Below are positions 46,272 to 57,131 of a stretch of DNA of 64,000 nucleotides, in pieces. The stretch covers positions 698,001 through 762,000 of the forward strand of contig NZ_CP058908.1 in NCBI RefSeq assembly GCF_021432765.1. The letters run 5' to 3'. The translations under genes and the position numbers were made by a program. The notes below the pieces were generated by a model. It saw only the letters and a program-made list of their open reading frames with translations, was not told the origin of the DNA and made no database searches. The stretch is from Pseudomonas phenolilytica (GTDB lineage: Bacteria; Pseudomonadota; Gammaproteobacteria; Pseudomonadales; Pseudomonadaceae). How positions within the stretch are numbered: position 1 is the first letter of the stretch; each line of letters begins with the position of its first letter.

Positions 46272-46891
46272 TCCGCAGCGGCCGCTGGCTGACCGCACTG
46301 CTGCTGGCGCTGGCGGCACCGGCGAACGCGGGGATCTACAGCTACATCGACGCGGACGGTAACCGGGTGTTCACCGACCGCCCGGCCGGTCAGGCCGCCG
46401 AGCAGATCGAACTCAAGCCCACCAACGACATGCCGGCCCTGCCGCCCGTCGCGCCCGCGGCGCCAGTGCCGGCCGCAACGGCGGCGATCCGCTACCAGTT
46501 GCAGATTGTCAGTCCAGCCGAGGACGAGACCATCCGCAGCAACGCCGGCGACCTGCAGGTCAGCGCCAGCGGCAACCCGGCGCCGCAGGCCGGACACGGC
46601 TACCAGCTGCTGCTCGACGGCGAGGCGCTCAGCGCCGCCGGCCCCGAGACCCACTTCGAGCTGCACAACGTCGACCGCGGCACCCATCGGCTGCAGCTGC
46701 GCGTAATCGACGCCGAAGGCCGCGAGCTGGCGCGCAGCCCGGCGCGCACCTTTCACCTGATTCGCACCTCGCTGGCCCAGCGGCGCATGGTCAATCCGTG
46801 CCGCAAGAACGACTACGGCGTACGCCCCGAATGCCCGCTCAAGGACAAGCCGGCGGAAAAACGCGACATCCCCTTCATTCCTTTCCTATGA
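46268..46891 (+). CDS. DUF4124 exported protein (second of pair)
   Basis: 207 residues, clearly a paralogue of the preceding gene: signal peptide, GIYSYIDADGNRVFTDRPAG motif, Pro/Ala linker, then a domain with GYQLLLDGEALSAAG and HNVDRGTHRLQLRVIDAEGR that parallels the first copy. It differs by a C-terminal tail (about 170-207) with two cysteines and ending DIPFIPFL. ATGA overlap with the first copy fixes the start. The ntrB control region begins 5 bp after the stop. Confidence 0.87.
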   Translation: MIRSGRWLTALLLALAAPANAGIYSYIDADGNRVFTDRPAGQAAEQIELKPTNDMPALPPVAPAAPVPAATAAIRYQLQIVSPAEDETIRSNAGDLQVSASGNPAPQAGHGYQLLLDGEALSAAGPETHFELHNVDRGTHRLQLRVIDAEGRELARSPARTFHLIRTSLAQRRMVNPCRKNDYGVRPECPLKDKPAEKRDIPFIPFL

Positions 46892-46895
46892 TCAT

Positions 46896-46957
46896 CATGT
46901 GCACCTTTTTGGTGCACATGAGTGGCGAATAATTTCACCGCTCACCCTTTTGGTTCA
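46896..46957. promoter_or_regulatory. NtrC-binding sites upstream of ntrB
   Basis: A perfect 10-bp inverted repeat CATGTGCACC-N5-GGTGCACATG (46896-46920) contains the ideal NtrC site TGCACC-TTTTT-GGTGCA. A second, weaker dyad CTCACCCTTTTGGTTCA (46941-46957) follows 41 bp on. Both lie upstream of a sigma-54 promoter. Confidence 0.85.
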
Positions 46958-47013
46958 CGCAGGCCGGGCGCCAGATGCCGCCAGCACGCCGATACGCGCC
47001 GTTTTGGCGCGTC

Positions 47014-47029
47014 TGGTTTGCTTCTTGCA
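47014..47029 (+). promoter_or_regulatory. Sigma-54 promoter of ntrBC
   Basis: TGGTTTGCTTCTTGCA: GG and GC are 10 nt apart with a full TTGCA -12 element; the -24 element is TGGTT instead of TGGCA. Predicted start is near 47040, only about 23 nt before the ntrB ATG and just ahead of the AAAGGA at 47045. Confidence 0.78.
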
Positions 47030-47062
47030 TTTACCGGCCTACCCAAAGGATGCAGACCCGCC

Positions 47063-48141
47063 ATGTTGACCGAAGCCCTGCAACGCCTGCTGATCGAGAA
47101 CCTGACCACTGCGACACTGCTGCTCGATGCGCGGTTGCGCCTGGAGTACATGAATCCGGCGGCAGAGATGCTGCTCGCCGTCAGCGGCCAGCGCAGCCAC
47201 GGCCAATTCATCAGCGAGCTGTTCACCGAGTCGCCCGAAGCGCTGTCTGCCTTGCGCCAGGCGGTAGCCGAGGCACACCCGTTCACCAAGCGCGAGGCCA
47301 CGCTAACCTCCGCCACCGGTCAGACGCTGACCGTCGACTACGCGGTGACGCCGATTCTCGGCAGCGGCGAAACCATGCTGCTGCTCGAAGTGCTGCCGCG
47401 TGACCGGCTGCTGCGCATCACCAAGGAGGAGGCGCAGCTGTCCAAGCAGGAAACCACGCGGATGCTGGTACGCGGCCTGGCCCACGAGATCAAGAATCCG
47501 CTGGGCGGCATCCGCGGCGCCGCGCAACTGCTGGCCCGCGAACTGCCGGACGAACACCTGCAGGATTACACCGAGGTGATCATCGAGGAGGCCGACCGCC
47601 TGCGTAACCTGGTCGACCGCATGCTCGGCTCGAACCGCCTGCCGCGGCTGGAGATGACCAACATCCATGAGGTGCTGGAACACGTCGCCAGCCTGATCGA
47701 GGCCGAATGTCAGGGCAGCCTGGTGCTGGTTCGCGACTACGACCCGAGCATCCCCGAGATCCTCATGGATCGCGAGCAGATGATCCAGGCCGTGCTCAAC
47801 ATCATGCGCAATGCCATGCAGGCGCTGGCCGGACAGACCGAACTGGGGCTGGGCCGCCTGACCCTGCGCAGCCGCACGGTGCGCCAGTTCACCATCGGCC
47901 ACATCCGCCACCGGCTGGTGGCGCGCATCGAGATCATCGACAACGGCCCCGGCATCCCGGCCGAACTGCAGAACACCCTGTTCTACCCGATGGTCAGCGG
48001 CCGCCCGGACGGCACCGGGCTGGGCCTGGCAATCACCCAGAACATCATCAGTCAGCACCAGGGCCTGATCGAGTGCGAAAGCCATCCCGGGCATACCGCC
48101 TTCTCGATCTTCCTGCCGCTCGAACAAGGAGCCCCCTGCCC

Positions 48142-48145
<4 letters not shown>
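47063..48145 (+). CDS. ntrB: Nitrogen regulation sensor kinase NtrB
   Basis: Cytoplasmic histidine kinase/phosphatase that controls NtrC under GlnB/GlnK. 360 residues: PAS domain (1-110, LEYMNPAAEMLLAVSGQRS), HisKA with His141 in GLAHEIKNPLGGI, HATPase with NIMRNAMQAL, DNGPGIP and GTGLGLAI. The ATG at 47063 matches the family start (LTEALQRLLIENLTTATLLLD); AAAGGA at 47045 is rather far, and an out-of-frame ATG at 47050 overlaps it. The stop overlaps ntrC by 4 bp. Autogenous control is likely from the upstream sites. Confidence 0.96.
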
Positions 48146-49566
<1,421 letters not shown>

Positions 49567-49574
49567 TCTGGCAG

Positions 49575-49613
49575 CGTCGTGCGTGGATGTCGCTTTTTAC
49601 ATCCAGCGCGACG
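49575..49613. terminator. Long imperfect hairpin between ntrC and the convergent gene
   Basis: Arms CGTCGTGCGTGGATGT and ACATCCAGCGCGACG pair over about 15 bp with two mismatches around a T-rich loop. There is no T-tail, so termination efficiency is uncertain, but its position in the 100-bp convergent gap fits. Confidence 0.5.
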
Positions 49614-49666
49614 CCGCGCGGCGGCTCAACCGCGGGATCGATGCGAAGACGTAATTCGAGACAGCC

Positions 49667-50116
49667 TCATGGAAGATCGTCCGCCGGCGCCAGCCGCAGC
49701 TCCAGCACCCAGTCAGCCTCCTCTTGCCGCTCGCTCGGCTGCACCCGCAGCGGCCTGAGCGCGACCAGATTCAGCAGCAGGTCCTGCCCGATGGCCTGGA
49801 TGCGCCAGCGCACGCGCTGCCCGTCCACTTGCAACTGCCCGTCACGCTCTCCGCCCCGCGCCTGCAAGAGCAGCGCATAGGCGCCGTCGACCGTTTGTGC
49901 GCGGTACTGCGTCGGCGCACTGAAGCGCAGCAGCAGCCTTTCACCGATGCTCTCGACGGCGAGCAGCCGCGCCGGCTCGGGCGTCGTCAGCCGGCCGATC
50001 ATCATCCCCACCAGCAGGCCGATCAGCACCAGCGAGGCGAAAAAGCGACGCCGCAGGCGCGGCCGCGGGTCCGGCGCAGTAGAATCGCCGCCGTCGTCCA
50101 ATCGGGTGCTGCGCAT
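49667..50116 (-). CDS. Single-span membrane protein of unknown function
   Basis: 149 residues. A basic N-terminal region (1-25), one transmembrane helix (RRFFASLVLIGLLVGMMIG, about 23-41), then a beta-rich domain (LLLRFSAPTQYRAQTV, DGQLQVDGQRVRWRIQAIGQDLLL) that should face the periplasm. No family recognised. Its ATG at 50114-50116 shares the bases CATG with the divergent trmL start. The context gives no functional clue. Confidence 0.7.
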   Translation of the reverse strand: MRSTRLDDGGDSTAPDPRPRLRRRFFASLVLIGLLVGMMIGRLTTPEPARLLAVESIGERLLLRFSAPTQYRAQTVDGAYALLLQARGGERDGQLQVDGQRVRWRIQAIGQDLLLNLVALRPLRVQPSERQEEADWVLELRLAPADDLP

Positions 50117-50609
50117 GTTTCACGTGATCCTTTTCCAGCCGGAGATTCCACCGAACACCGGCAACATTATCAGGCTCTGCGCCAATGCCGGGTGCAGCCT
50201 GCACCTGATCGAGCCGCTGGGCTATGAACTGGACGACAAGCGCTTGCGCCGCGCCGGCCTGGATTACCACGAATACGCGCCGCTGCGCCGGCATGCCAGC
50301 CTCGACGCCTGCCTCGCCGAGCTGGGCATTGCGCCGCCCGGGCAGTCCGGCGCTGACGACGCCCCACGCCTGTTTGCCTTCACCACCAAGGGTTCGCAGC
50401 CGTTCCATCAGGTCGCATACCGCCGTGGCGACGCCTTCCTCTTCGGCCCCGAGAGCCGTGGCCTGCCGGACGCGGTACGCGACGCCTTCCCCGCCGAACG
50501 CCGCCTGCGCCTGCCGATGCGCCCGGACAGCCGCAGCCTGAATCTGTCCAACACCGTCGCCATCGCCGTCTACGAGGCCTGGCGCCAGCTCGGTTTCACC
50601 CTGGACTGA
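50115..50609 (+). CDS. trmL: tRNA (cytidine/uridine-2'-O-)-methyltransferase TrmL
   Basis: SPOUT-family enzyme that 2'-O-methylates the wobble base of tRNA-Leu. 164 residues, the usual short single-domain form. It starts FHVILFQPEIPPNTGNIIRLC, contains FLFGPESRGLP near 112 and ends with the trefoil-knot motif LNLSNTVAIAVYEAW. The ATG is fixed by the family start; the ribosome binding site is poor. Start codon overlaps that of the divergent membrane-protein gene. Confidence 0.94.
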   Translation: MFHVILFQPEIPPNTGNIIRLCANAGCSLHLIEPLGYELDDKRLRRAGLDYHEYAPLRRHASLDACLAELGIAPPGQSGADDAPRLFAFTTKGSQPFHQVAYRRGDAFLFGPESRGLPDAVRDAFPAERRLRLPMRPDSRSLNLSNTVAIAVYEAWRQLGFTLD

Positions 50610-50717
50610 GGCGAGCGCTGCGCTAACCGATGGTCGAGCGGCGTTGAAAAGCCTGCGGCGGTGCCCCATATCACCCTGCATTCGGGCATTCATCGCCCCG
50701 CAGCGTGGAGATTTCCC

Positions 50718-51254
50718 TTGACCACCATCGTTTCAGTGCGCCGCAACGGCAAAGTCGTCATGGGCGGCGACGGCCAGGTTTCCCTCGGCAATACCGTCAT
50801 GAAGGGCAACGCCAAGAAGGTCCGCCGCCTCTATCACGGTCAGGTGCTGGCCGGTTTCGCCGGCGCCACTGCTGACGCCTTCACCCTCTTCGAGCGCTTC
50901 GAGGGTCAGCTGGAGAAACACCAGGGCCATCTGGTGCGCGCCGCCGTCGAGCTGGCCAAAGACTGGCGCACCGACCGTTCGCTGAGCCGCCTGGAAGCCA
51001 TGCTCGCGGTGGCCAACAAGGACGCCTCGCTGATCATCACCGGCAACGGCGACGTGGTCGAACCCGAGCTCGGGCTGATCGCCATGGGGTCCGGGGGCGG
51101 CTTCGCCCAGGCCGCCGCCATGGCCCTGCTGCAGAAGGCCGGCGACGACATGAGCGCCCGCGAAATCGCCGAGACCGCGCTGAACATCGCCGGCAGCATC
51201 TGCGTGTTCACCAACCAGAATCTGACCATCGAAGAGCTGGACTCGGCCATCTGA
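50718..51254 (+). CDS. hslV: ATP-dependent protease subunit HslV (ClpQ)
   Basis: Threonine protease ring of HslUV. I use TTG 50718 because GGAG is 7 nt upstream and processing of the initiator leaves the catalytic Thr of [21 protein letters not shown] at the N-terminus; 178 residues result. An in-frame GTG at 50661 would add 19 residues and hide the nucleophile. [16 protein letters not shown] and [14 protein letters not shown] are further signatures. hslU follows after 22 bp. Confidence 0.95.
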   Translation: MTTIVSVRRNGKVVMGGDGQVSLGNTVMKGNAKKVRRLYHGQVLAGFAGATADAFTLFERFEGQLEKHQGHLVRAAVELAKDWRTDRSLSRLEAMLAVANKDASLIITGNGDVVEPELGLIAMGSGGGFAQAAAMALLQKAGDDMSAREIAETALNIAGSICVFTNQNLTIEELDSAI

Positions 51255-51276
51255 GCCGTGCCGCTGGAGTAATCGC

Positions 51277-52620
51277 ATGTCCATGACGCCCCGCGAGATC
51301 GTCCACGAACTCAACCGCCACATCATCGGCCAGGACGACGCCAAGCGCGCCGTGGCCATCGCCCTGCGCAACCGCTGGCGGCGCATGCAGCTGCCGGCCG
51401 AGCTGCGCCAGGAAGTCACGCCGAAAAACATCCTGATGATCGGCCCGACCGGCGTCGGCAAGACCGAGATCGCCCGCCGCCTGGCCAAGCTGGCCAACGC
51501 GCCATTCCTGAAGGTGGAAGCGACCAAGTTCACCGAGGTCGGCTATGTCGGCCGCGACGTCGACTCGATCATCCGCGACCTGGCCGACGCCGCGCTGAAG
51601 ATGCTGCGCGAGCAGGAGGTGCACAAGATGCGCCACCGCGCCGAGGACGCCGCCGAAGAGCGCATCCTCGACGCCCTGCTGCCGCCGGCACGTCCGGTGG
51701 GCTTCTCCGAGGAGCCGGTGCAGTCGGCCGATTCCAACACCCGCCAGCTGTTCCGCAAGCGCCTGCGCGAAGGCCAGCTGGACGACAAGGAAATCGACAT
51801 CGAGGTCGCCGAAAACCCGGCGGGCGTGGAAATCATGGCGCCGCCCGGCATGGAAGAGATGACCAGCCAGCTGCAGAACCTCTTCGCCAACATGGGCAAG
51901 GGCAAAAAGAAGAGCCGCAAGCTGAAGATCAAGGAAGCGTTCAAGCTGATCCGCGACGAAGAAGCCGCGCGCCTGGTCAACGAAGAAGACCTCAAGGCAC
52001 GCGCCCTGGAAGCGGTGGAACAGAACGGCATCGTCTTCATCGACGAGATCGACAAGGTCGCCAAGCGCGGCAATACCGGCGGCGCCGATGTCTCCCGCGA
52101 GGGCGTACAGCGCGACCTGCTGCCGCTGATCGAAGGCAGCACGGTCAACACCAAGCTCGGCATGGTCAAGACCGACCACATCCTGTTCATCGCCTCCGGC
52201 GCGTTCCACCTGTCCAAGCCCAGCGACCTGGTGCCCGAACTGCAGGGCCGCCTGCCGATCCGCGTCGAGCTCAAGGCGCTGTCGCCGGAAGACTTCGAGC
52301 GCATCCTCACCGAGCCGCACGCCTCGCTCACCGAGCAGTATCGCGAGCTGCTGAAGACCGAGGGCCTGCACGTGGAATTTCTCGACGACGGCATCAAGCG
52401 CATCGCCGAGATTGCCTGGCAGGTCAACGAGAAGACCGAGAACATCGGCGCGCGCCGGCTGCACACGCTGCTCGAACGCCTACTGGAGGAAGTCTCCTTC
52501 AGCGCAGGCGACCTGGCGGCCAAGCAGGACGGCGAGGCGATCCGCATCGATGCCGCCTACGTCAACCAGCACCTCGGCGAACTGGCGCAGGACGAAGATC
52601 TGTCGCGCTACATCCTTTAA
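51277..52620 (+). CDS. hslU: ATP-dependent protease ATPase subunit HslU (ClpY)
   Basis: AAA+ unfoldase that feeds substrates to HslV. 447 residues: Walker [10 protein letters not shown] near 60, the GYVGRDVDS pore loop near 90, an I-domain insertion (about 110-235) rich in charged residues, Walker [12 protein letters not shown] near 255 and the sensor/C-terminal domain ending in DEDLSRYIL, whose last residues dock into HslV. Operon with hslV. Confidence 0.97.
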   Translation: MSMTPREIVHELNRHIIGQDDAKRAVAIALRNRWRRMQLPAELRQEVTPKNILMIGPTGVGKTEIARRLAKLANAPFLKVEATKFTEVGYVGRDVDSIIRDLADAALKMLREQEVHKMRHRAEDAAEERILDALLPPARPVGFSEEPVQSADSNTRQLFRKRLREGQLDDKEIDIEVAENPAGVEIMAPPGMEEMTSQLQNLFANMGKGKKKSRKLKIKEAFKLIRDEEAARLVNEEDLKARALEAVEQNGIVFIDEIDKVAKRGNTGGADVSREGVQRDLLPLIEGSTVNTKLGMVKTDHILFIASGAFHLSKPSDLVPELQGRLPIRVELKALSPEDFERILTEPHASLTEQYRELLKTEGLHVEFLDDGIKRIAEIAWQVNEKTENIGARRLHTLLERLLEEVSFSAGDLAAKQDGEAIRIDAAYVNQHLGELAQDEDLSRYIL

Positions 52621-52640
52621 CTGCAGCCACGAGCCGCCCC

Positions 52641-52692
52641 GCGACGAGCCGCAGACAGGTACTGCCTTGGCTGGTCGCTCGCGGCTTGTCGC
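52641..52692. repeat. Inverted repeat between hslU and the DUF971 gene
   Basis: Arms GCGACGAGCCGC (52641-52652) and GCGGCTTGTCGC (52681-52692) pair with one mismatch across a 28-nt loop. It fills most of the 85-bp gap and resembles degenerate extragenic repeats of pseudomonads. Confidence 0.5.
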
Positions 52693-52705
52693 TTGGAGCT
52701 GACCC

Positions 52706-53080
52706 ATGCGTATCCCCACCGCCATCAAGCTGCACAAGGCCTCGAAGACGCTCGAACTGGAGTACGGCGCCGACGAGCGCTACGTGTTGAGCGCGGAATT
52801 CCTGCGCGTGCATTCGCCTTCTGCCGAGGTGCAGGGCCATGGTAATCCGGTGCTGCAGACCGGCAAGCTCAATGTCGGTCTGGACAAGCTGGAACCGGCC
52901 GGCCAGTACGCACTGAAGCTGACCTTCAGCGACGGCCACGACAGCGGGCTGTTCACCTGGGATTACCTGGAGCGCTTGGCGCTCGACCAACAAGCGCTGT
53001 GGAACGACTACCTGCAGGCGCTGGAGAAGGCCGGCAAGTCGCGCGACCCAAACGAATCGGTGGTCAAGCTGATGCTGTAA
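52706..53080 (+). CDS. DUF971 (gamma-butyrobetaine hydroxylase N-terminal-like) protein
   Basis: 124 residues of the GBBH-like N-terminal / DUF971 domain: IKLHKASKTLELEYGADERYVLSAEFLRVHSPSAEV, then YALKLTFSDGHDSGLFTWDYL. The domain often binds metal or assists Fe-S biogenesis; function here unknown. GGAG precedes ATG 52706. In P. aeruginosa the corresponding gene also follows hslU. Confidence 0.92.
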   Translation: MRIPTAIKLHKASKTLELEYGADERYVLSAEFLRVHSPSAEVQGHGNPVLQTGKLNVGLDKLEPAGQYALKLTFSDGHDSGLFTWDYLERLALDQQALWNDYLQALEKAGKSRDPNESVVKLML

Positions 53081-53214
53081 CAGCCGCTGCGACTGCCCGC
53101 CGGATCAGCTGCCAAGCGGGTGGTGAATTGAGTTCGCGAACCCGCGGCGGACGCGGCGGACGCGGCGTGGAGGGTGGCAAGCCGCATCCTTCTAGGCCCG
53201 GATGTTTCGCCGAC

Positions 53215-53490
53215 TCACGCCAGCGCCTTGTCCAGCGCCCGCTCGATCTGGCCCTGGATGCTCGCCCCCATCGCCGACAGCAGCAGGCCCAGGTTGAGCT
53301 GCACCTTCACCCGGTCCTCGCCGACCTCGATCTGCCCATCGGCGCCACTGCGCCGCACTGCCAGCACGTCGCCCTGCCAGCGATAGCTGACGCCGTACTC
53401 GCTGGCCAGCCGACTGGCCAGCTGCTCGGCCTTTGCGCGAGCGGCTTCGCGACCGAGACTGTGGGAACGCTCGACGATGATTCGGGACAT
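53215..53490 (-). CDS. Polyhydroxyalkanoic acid system family protein (PHA_gran_rgn)
   Basis: 91 residues: RIIVERSHSLGREAARAKAEQLASRLASEYGVSYRWQGD followed by two beta segments and a helix LLLSAMGASIQGQIERALDKAL. This matches the small PHA_gran_rgn family encoded next to the pha cluster and ubiE in other pseudomonads. No PHA synthase, depolymerase or phasin gene is present between it and the DUF971 gene. The name comes from genomic neighbourhood, so a PHA role here is doubtful. Confidence 0.85.
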   Translation of the reverse strand: MSRIIVERSHSLGREAARAKAEQLASRLASEYGVSYRWQGDVLAVRRSGADGQIEVGEDRVKVQLNLGLLLSAMGASIQGQIERALDKALA

Positions 53491-53685
53491 GCCGACTCCT
53501 GACTGCAGGCCGATGAAGGGCCGGCACTATACAGCAGCCAATGCACCGACGGACGGCAGCACCCGCACCGGACCCGACCGTAATCAAGTTTTCCTGCATT
53601 AGCGCGTCGGCGCGGCTTCGCACGTGAAGCGAGGTGCGGTCTTTTGGGTTTAGAATGCGCGGCACATTCTTCCGGTGACAGTGAC

Positions 53686-54456
53686 ATGACCGATCCACGC
53701 AAAGCGCATGACGCGGAACCGACCACCCATTTCGGCTACAAGAGCGTGCCAGAAAGCCAGAAGGCACAGAAGGTGGCCGAGGTGTTCCATTCCGTAGCCG
53801 CCAAGTACGACCTGATGAACGACCTCATGTCCGGTGGTATTCACCGGCTGTGGAAGCGCTTCACCATCGAGCTGTCCGGCGCCCGCCCGGGCAATCGTAT
53901 CCTCGATATCGCCGGCGGCACCGGTGATCTGACCCGCCAGTTCTCGCGCATCGTCGGCCCCACCGGGGAAGTGGTACTGGCCGACATCAACGCCTCGATG
54001 CTCAAGGTCGGCCGCGACAAGCTGCTGGACAAGGGCGTGGCCGGCAACGTCAAGTTCGTTCAGGCCGACGCCGAGAAGCTGCCCTTCCCGGACAACCACT
54101 TCGATGTGGTCACCATCGCCTTCGGCCTGCGCAACGTCACCCACAAGGAAGACGCCATCGCCTCCATGCTGCGCGTGCTCAAGCCGGGTGGCCGCCTGCT
54201 GGTGCTGGAATTCTCCAAGCCGACCAACCAGCTGTTCTCCAAGGCTTACGACGCCTATTCGTTCAGCCTGCTGCCGATGATGGGCAAGCTGATCACCAAT
54301 GACGCCGAGAGCTATCGCTACCTCGCCGAGTCGATCCGCATGCACCCCGATCAGGAAACCCTCAAGGGCATGATGCAGACCGCCGGTTTCGAGCGCGTGA
54401 CCTACCACAACATGACCGGCGGTATCGTCGCGCTGCACCGGGGCATCAAGCCCTGA
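53686..54456 (+). CDS. ubiE: Ubiquinone/menaquinone methyltransferase UbiE
   Basis: SAM-dependent C-methyltransferase in ubiquinone synthesis. 256 residues. [35 protein letters not shown] is the family signature near the start, the SAM site [11 protein letters not shown] is near 73, and [13 protein letters not shown] and [14 protein letters not shown] follow. ATG 53686 fits the family start. Its stop overlaps the ubiJ start by 1 bp, so it leads a ubiE-ubiJ-ubiB operon. Confidence 0.97.
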   Translation: MTDPRKAHDAEPTTHFGYKSVPESQKAQKVAEVFHSVAAKYDLMNDLMSGGIHRLWKRFTIELSGARPGNRILDIAGGTGDLTRQFSRIVGPTGEVVLADINASMLKVGRDKLLDKGVAGNVKFVQADAEKLPFPDNHFDVVTIAFGLRNVTHKEDAIASMLRVLKPGGRLLVLEFSKPTNQLFSKAYDAYSFSLLPMMGKLITNDAESYRYLAESIRMHPDQETLKGMMQTAGFERVTYHNMTGGIVALHRGIKP

Positions 54457-55079
54457 TGCTGCGCACAGCCCTGCTGGCCAGCGCCGAGCGCGGCCTCAAC
54501 GGCATCCTGCGCCTGGACCCGGCCGCACTGCCGCGGCTGGCCCGGCTTAGTGGCCGCATCATCGAGATCGAGTGCACGGCGCCGAACTGGCGTCTGTTCG
54601 TCCTTGCCGATGAAGAGGGCCTGCGCCTCGCCTCGAGCTGGGCCAGCGATGCCGATTGCCGCCTGCGCGCCCCGGCGAGCAGCCTGCTCCGGCTCGCCGT
54701 CAGTCGCAACAAGACCGCCGTGCTGCACGGTCCGGATGTCGAGATCGACGGCGACAGCGGCGTGCTGATGAATCTCGCCGAGGTGCTGCAGGACCTCGAG
54801 CTGGATTGGGAATACGAACTCTCGCGCTGGCTCGGCCCGGTCGCCAGCCAAGTGCTCGGCTCCAGCGTGCGCGCGCCGTTGCGCTGGGCGCGCGACAGCG
54901 CCGACTCGCTGCGCCTAGACCTGGCCGATTACCTCAGCGAGGAAAGTCGCACACTGGTCGGCCAGGCCGAAGCCGAAGCGCGCTTCGCCGAGCTGGACGC
55001 ACTGAAACTGACCCTCGACCGACTCGAGGCACGCGTCGAACGCCTCGCTCTCCACCTGAAACCAGATCAAGCCGAATGA
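54456..55079 (+). CDS. ubiJ: Ubiquinone biosynthesis accessory factor UbiJ (SCP2 domain)
   Basis: 207 residues. N-terminal SCP2-type lipid-binding domain (15-110, [41 protein letters not shown]) and a C-terminal helical coiled coil (170-205). UbiJ organises the Ubi enzyme complex and binds quinone intermediates. TGATG overlap with ubiE and ATGA overlap with ubiB fix both ends. Confidence 0.92.
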   Translation: MLRTALLASAERGLNGILRLDPAALPRLARLSGRIIEIECTAPNWRLFVLADEEGLRLASSWASDADCRLRAPASSLLRLAVSRNKTAVLHGPDVEIDGDSGVLMNLAEVLQDLELDWEYELSRWLGPVASQVLGSSVRAPLRWARDSADSLRLDLADYLSEESRTLVGQAEAEARFAELDALKLTLDRLEARVERLALHLKPDQAE

Positions 55080-56686
55080 AGCTGTTCGCTGCCACCGCCC
55101 GCCTGTTCCGCATCCTGCTGGTGGTGATCCGTTACCGCCTGGATGACATTCTGCTCGACCTGCCGATGCCCTGGTGGCTGCGTACCACCAGCTACCTGCT
55201 GCCCTGGCGCTGGGTTCCGCGCCGCCAGAGCACGCTTTCGCGCGGCGCGCGCCTGCGCCTGGCGCTGGAAGGGCTGGGACCGATCTTCATCAAGTTCGGC
55301 CAGCTGCTGTCCACCCGTCGCGACCTGCTGCCGGCCGATATCGCCGACGAGCTGGCCATGCTGCAGGACCGCGTGCCGCCGTTCGATTCCGCACATGCCA
55401 TCGAGCTGATCGAGCAGCAGCTCGGCGCGCCGGTCGGCGAGCTGTTCGCCCGCTTCGACAGCACTCCGCTGGCCTCCGCCTCGGTGGCCCAAGTGCATGC
55501 CGCGCGGCTGCACAGTGGCGAGGAAGTCATCGTCAAGGTGGTGCGCCCAAACCTGCGTCCGGTGATCGGCCAGGACCTGGCCTGGCTGTTCCTGCTGGCC
55601 AAGACCGCCGAGCGCGCCTCGATCGACGCCCGCCGGCTGCATCTGGTGGAAGTGGTCGAGGATTACGCCAAGACCATCTACGACGAACTCGACCTGCTGC
55701 GCGAGGCGGCCAACGCCAGCCAGCTGCGGCGCAATTTCGAGGGCTCGCCACTGCTCTACGTGCCGCAGGTGCATTGGGATTATTGCCGCTCGCAAGTGCT
55801 GGTGATGGAGCGCATCTACGGCGTGCCGGTCACCGACATGGCGGCGCTCGCGCGGCAGAACACCGACATGCGCCAGCTCGCCGAGCGCGGCGTGGAAATC
55901 TTCTTCACCCAGGTGTTCCGCGATAGTTTCTTCCACGCCGACATGCATCCCGGCAACATATTCGTCAGTACCCATCAGCCGTGGAGCCCGCAGTACATCG
56001 CGGTGGACTTCGGCATCGTCGGCAGCCTGACGCCCGAGGATCAGGACTACCTGGCGCGCAACCTGATGGCCTTCTTCAAGCGCGATTACCGCAAGGTGGC
56101 GCAGCTGCACATCGACTCGGGCTGGGTACCGGCGGAAACCAAGGTCAACGAATTCGAGGCTGCGATCCGCACGGTGTGCGAGCCGATCTTCGAGAAGCCG
56201 CTCAAGGACATCTCCTTCGGTCAGCTGCTGGTGCGCCTGTTCCAGGTTGCCCGGCGCTTTAACATGGAAGTACAGCCGCAGCTGGTGCTGCTGCAGAAAA
56301 CCCTGCTGAACATCGAGGGGCTGGGCCGCGAGCTGTATCCGCAGCTCGACCTCTGGACCACCGGCCAGCCCTATCTGGAACGCTGGATGCGCGAGCGCAT
56401 GAGCCCGCGCCAGCTGCTGAAGAACGTGCATGCGCAGATCGAGCAGGTTCCGCACCTGGCACACATGACGCGCGAGCTGCTCGAACGCATGGCCCATCCA
56501 CACGCCGACAATCCGCCGCCGCCCTGGCGCGAGCGCAACCGCGGCTGGCCGCTGCGGCTGATCGGTGCGCTGCTGCTGGGTAGTGGCGCCACGCTCGCCG
56601 CCGGCGCCGAGCACCTCGTCGGGCTGCAAACCTGGCCGGCCTGGGTGATGCTGGTGGCCGGCACGTACATCGTCGTGCGCCGATAG
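55076..56686 (+). CDS. ubiB: Ubiquinone biosynthesis atypical kinase UbiB
   Basis: 536 residues of the UbiB/ADCK family. The KxGQ motif [16 protein letters not shown] is near 78, the A-rich loop [12 protein letters not shown] near 137, and the kinase [10 protein letters not shown] and DFGIVG motifs at about 285-310. The C-terminus carries two hydrophobic segments (about 492-530) for membrane anchoring. Needed for ubiquinone synthesis, with ATPase activity. The ATG overlaps the ubiJ stop. Confidence 0.96.
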   Translation: MKLFAATARLFRILLVVIRYRLDDILLDLPMPWWLRTTSYLLPWRWVPRRQSTLSRGARLRLALEGLGPIFIKFGQLLSTRRDLLPADIADELAMLQDRVPPFDSAHAIELIEQQLGAPVGELFARFDSTPLASASVAQVHAARLHSGEEVIVKVVRPNLRPVIGQDLAWLFLLAKTAERASIDARRLHLVEVVEDYAKTIYDELDLLREAANASQLRRNFEGSPLLYVPQVHWDYCRSQVLVMERIYGVPVTDMAALARQNTDMRQLAERGVEIFFTQVFRDSFFHADMHPGNIFVSTHQPWSPQYIAVDFGIVGSLTPEDQDYLARNLMAFFKRDYRKVAQLHIDSGWVPAETKVNEFEAAIRTVCEPIFEKPLKDISFGQLLVRLFQVARRFNMEVQPQLVLLQKTLLNIEGLGRELYPQLDLWTTGQPYLERWMRERMSPRQLLKNVHAQIEQVPHLAHMTRELLERMAHPHADNPPPPWRERNRGWPLRLIGALLLGSGATLAAGAEHLVGLQTWPAWVMLVAGTYIVVRR

Positions 56687-56735
56687 CCAGGCTCGATAGG
56701 GGCTGGCACACTTGGCGCACTCAGCGGAGGTATCG

Positions 56736-57131
56736 ATGAACTGGCTGGACGAGATCAACTGGAATAGCGACGGGCTGGTCCCGGCGATCGCCCAGGACCA
56801 CAAGACCGGCCGCGTGCTGATGATGGCCTGGATGAACCGCGAGGCGCTGACGCTGACCGCCCGCGAGCAGCGCGCGATCTACTGGTCACGCTCGCGCGGC
56901 AAGCTATGGCGCAAGGGCGAGGAGTCCGGCCATGTGCAGAAGCTGCATGAGCTGCGCCTGGACTGCGATGCCGATGTGATCATCCTGCTGGTCGAGCAGA
57001 TCGGTGGCATCGCCTGCCATACCGGCCGCGAGAGCTGCTTCTACCGGGTGTTCGAGAACGACGCCTGGAAGGTCGTCGAGCCGGTCCTGAAAGACCCGCA
57101 CGCCATCTATGCGGAGCACAAGCATGAGTGA
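56736..57131 (+). CDS. hisI: Phosphoribosyl-AMP cyclohydrolase HisI
   Basis: Third step of histidine synthesis. 131 residues: [12 protein letters not shown] near 30, the [23 protein letters not shown] [17 protein letters not shown], and the zinc/magnesium ligands in LDCDADVI and [15 protein letters not shown] is 5 nt before ATG 56736. It overlaps hisE by 8 bp, the two being separate genes as usual in pseudomonads. Confidence 0.97.
   Translation: MNWLDEINWNSDGLVPAIAQDHKTGRVLMMAWMNREALTLTAREQRAIYWSRSRGKLWRKGEESGHVQKLHELRLDCDADVIILLVEQIGGIACHTGRESCFYRVFENDAWKVVEPVLKDPHAIYAEHKHE

Noticed and set aside
49567..49666. Possible NrsZ-type nitrogen-controlled small RNA after ntrC
   Set aside because: The gap is only 100 bp, lacks a sigma-54 promoter or NtrC site, and shows one hairpin rather than the repeated stem-loops of NrsZ.
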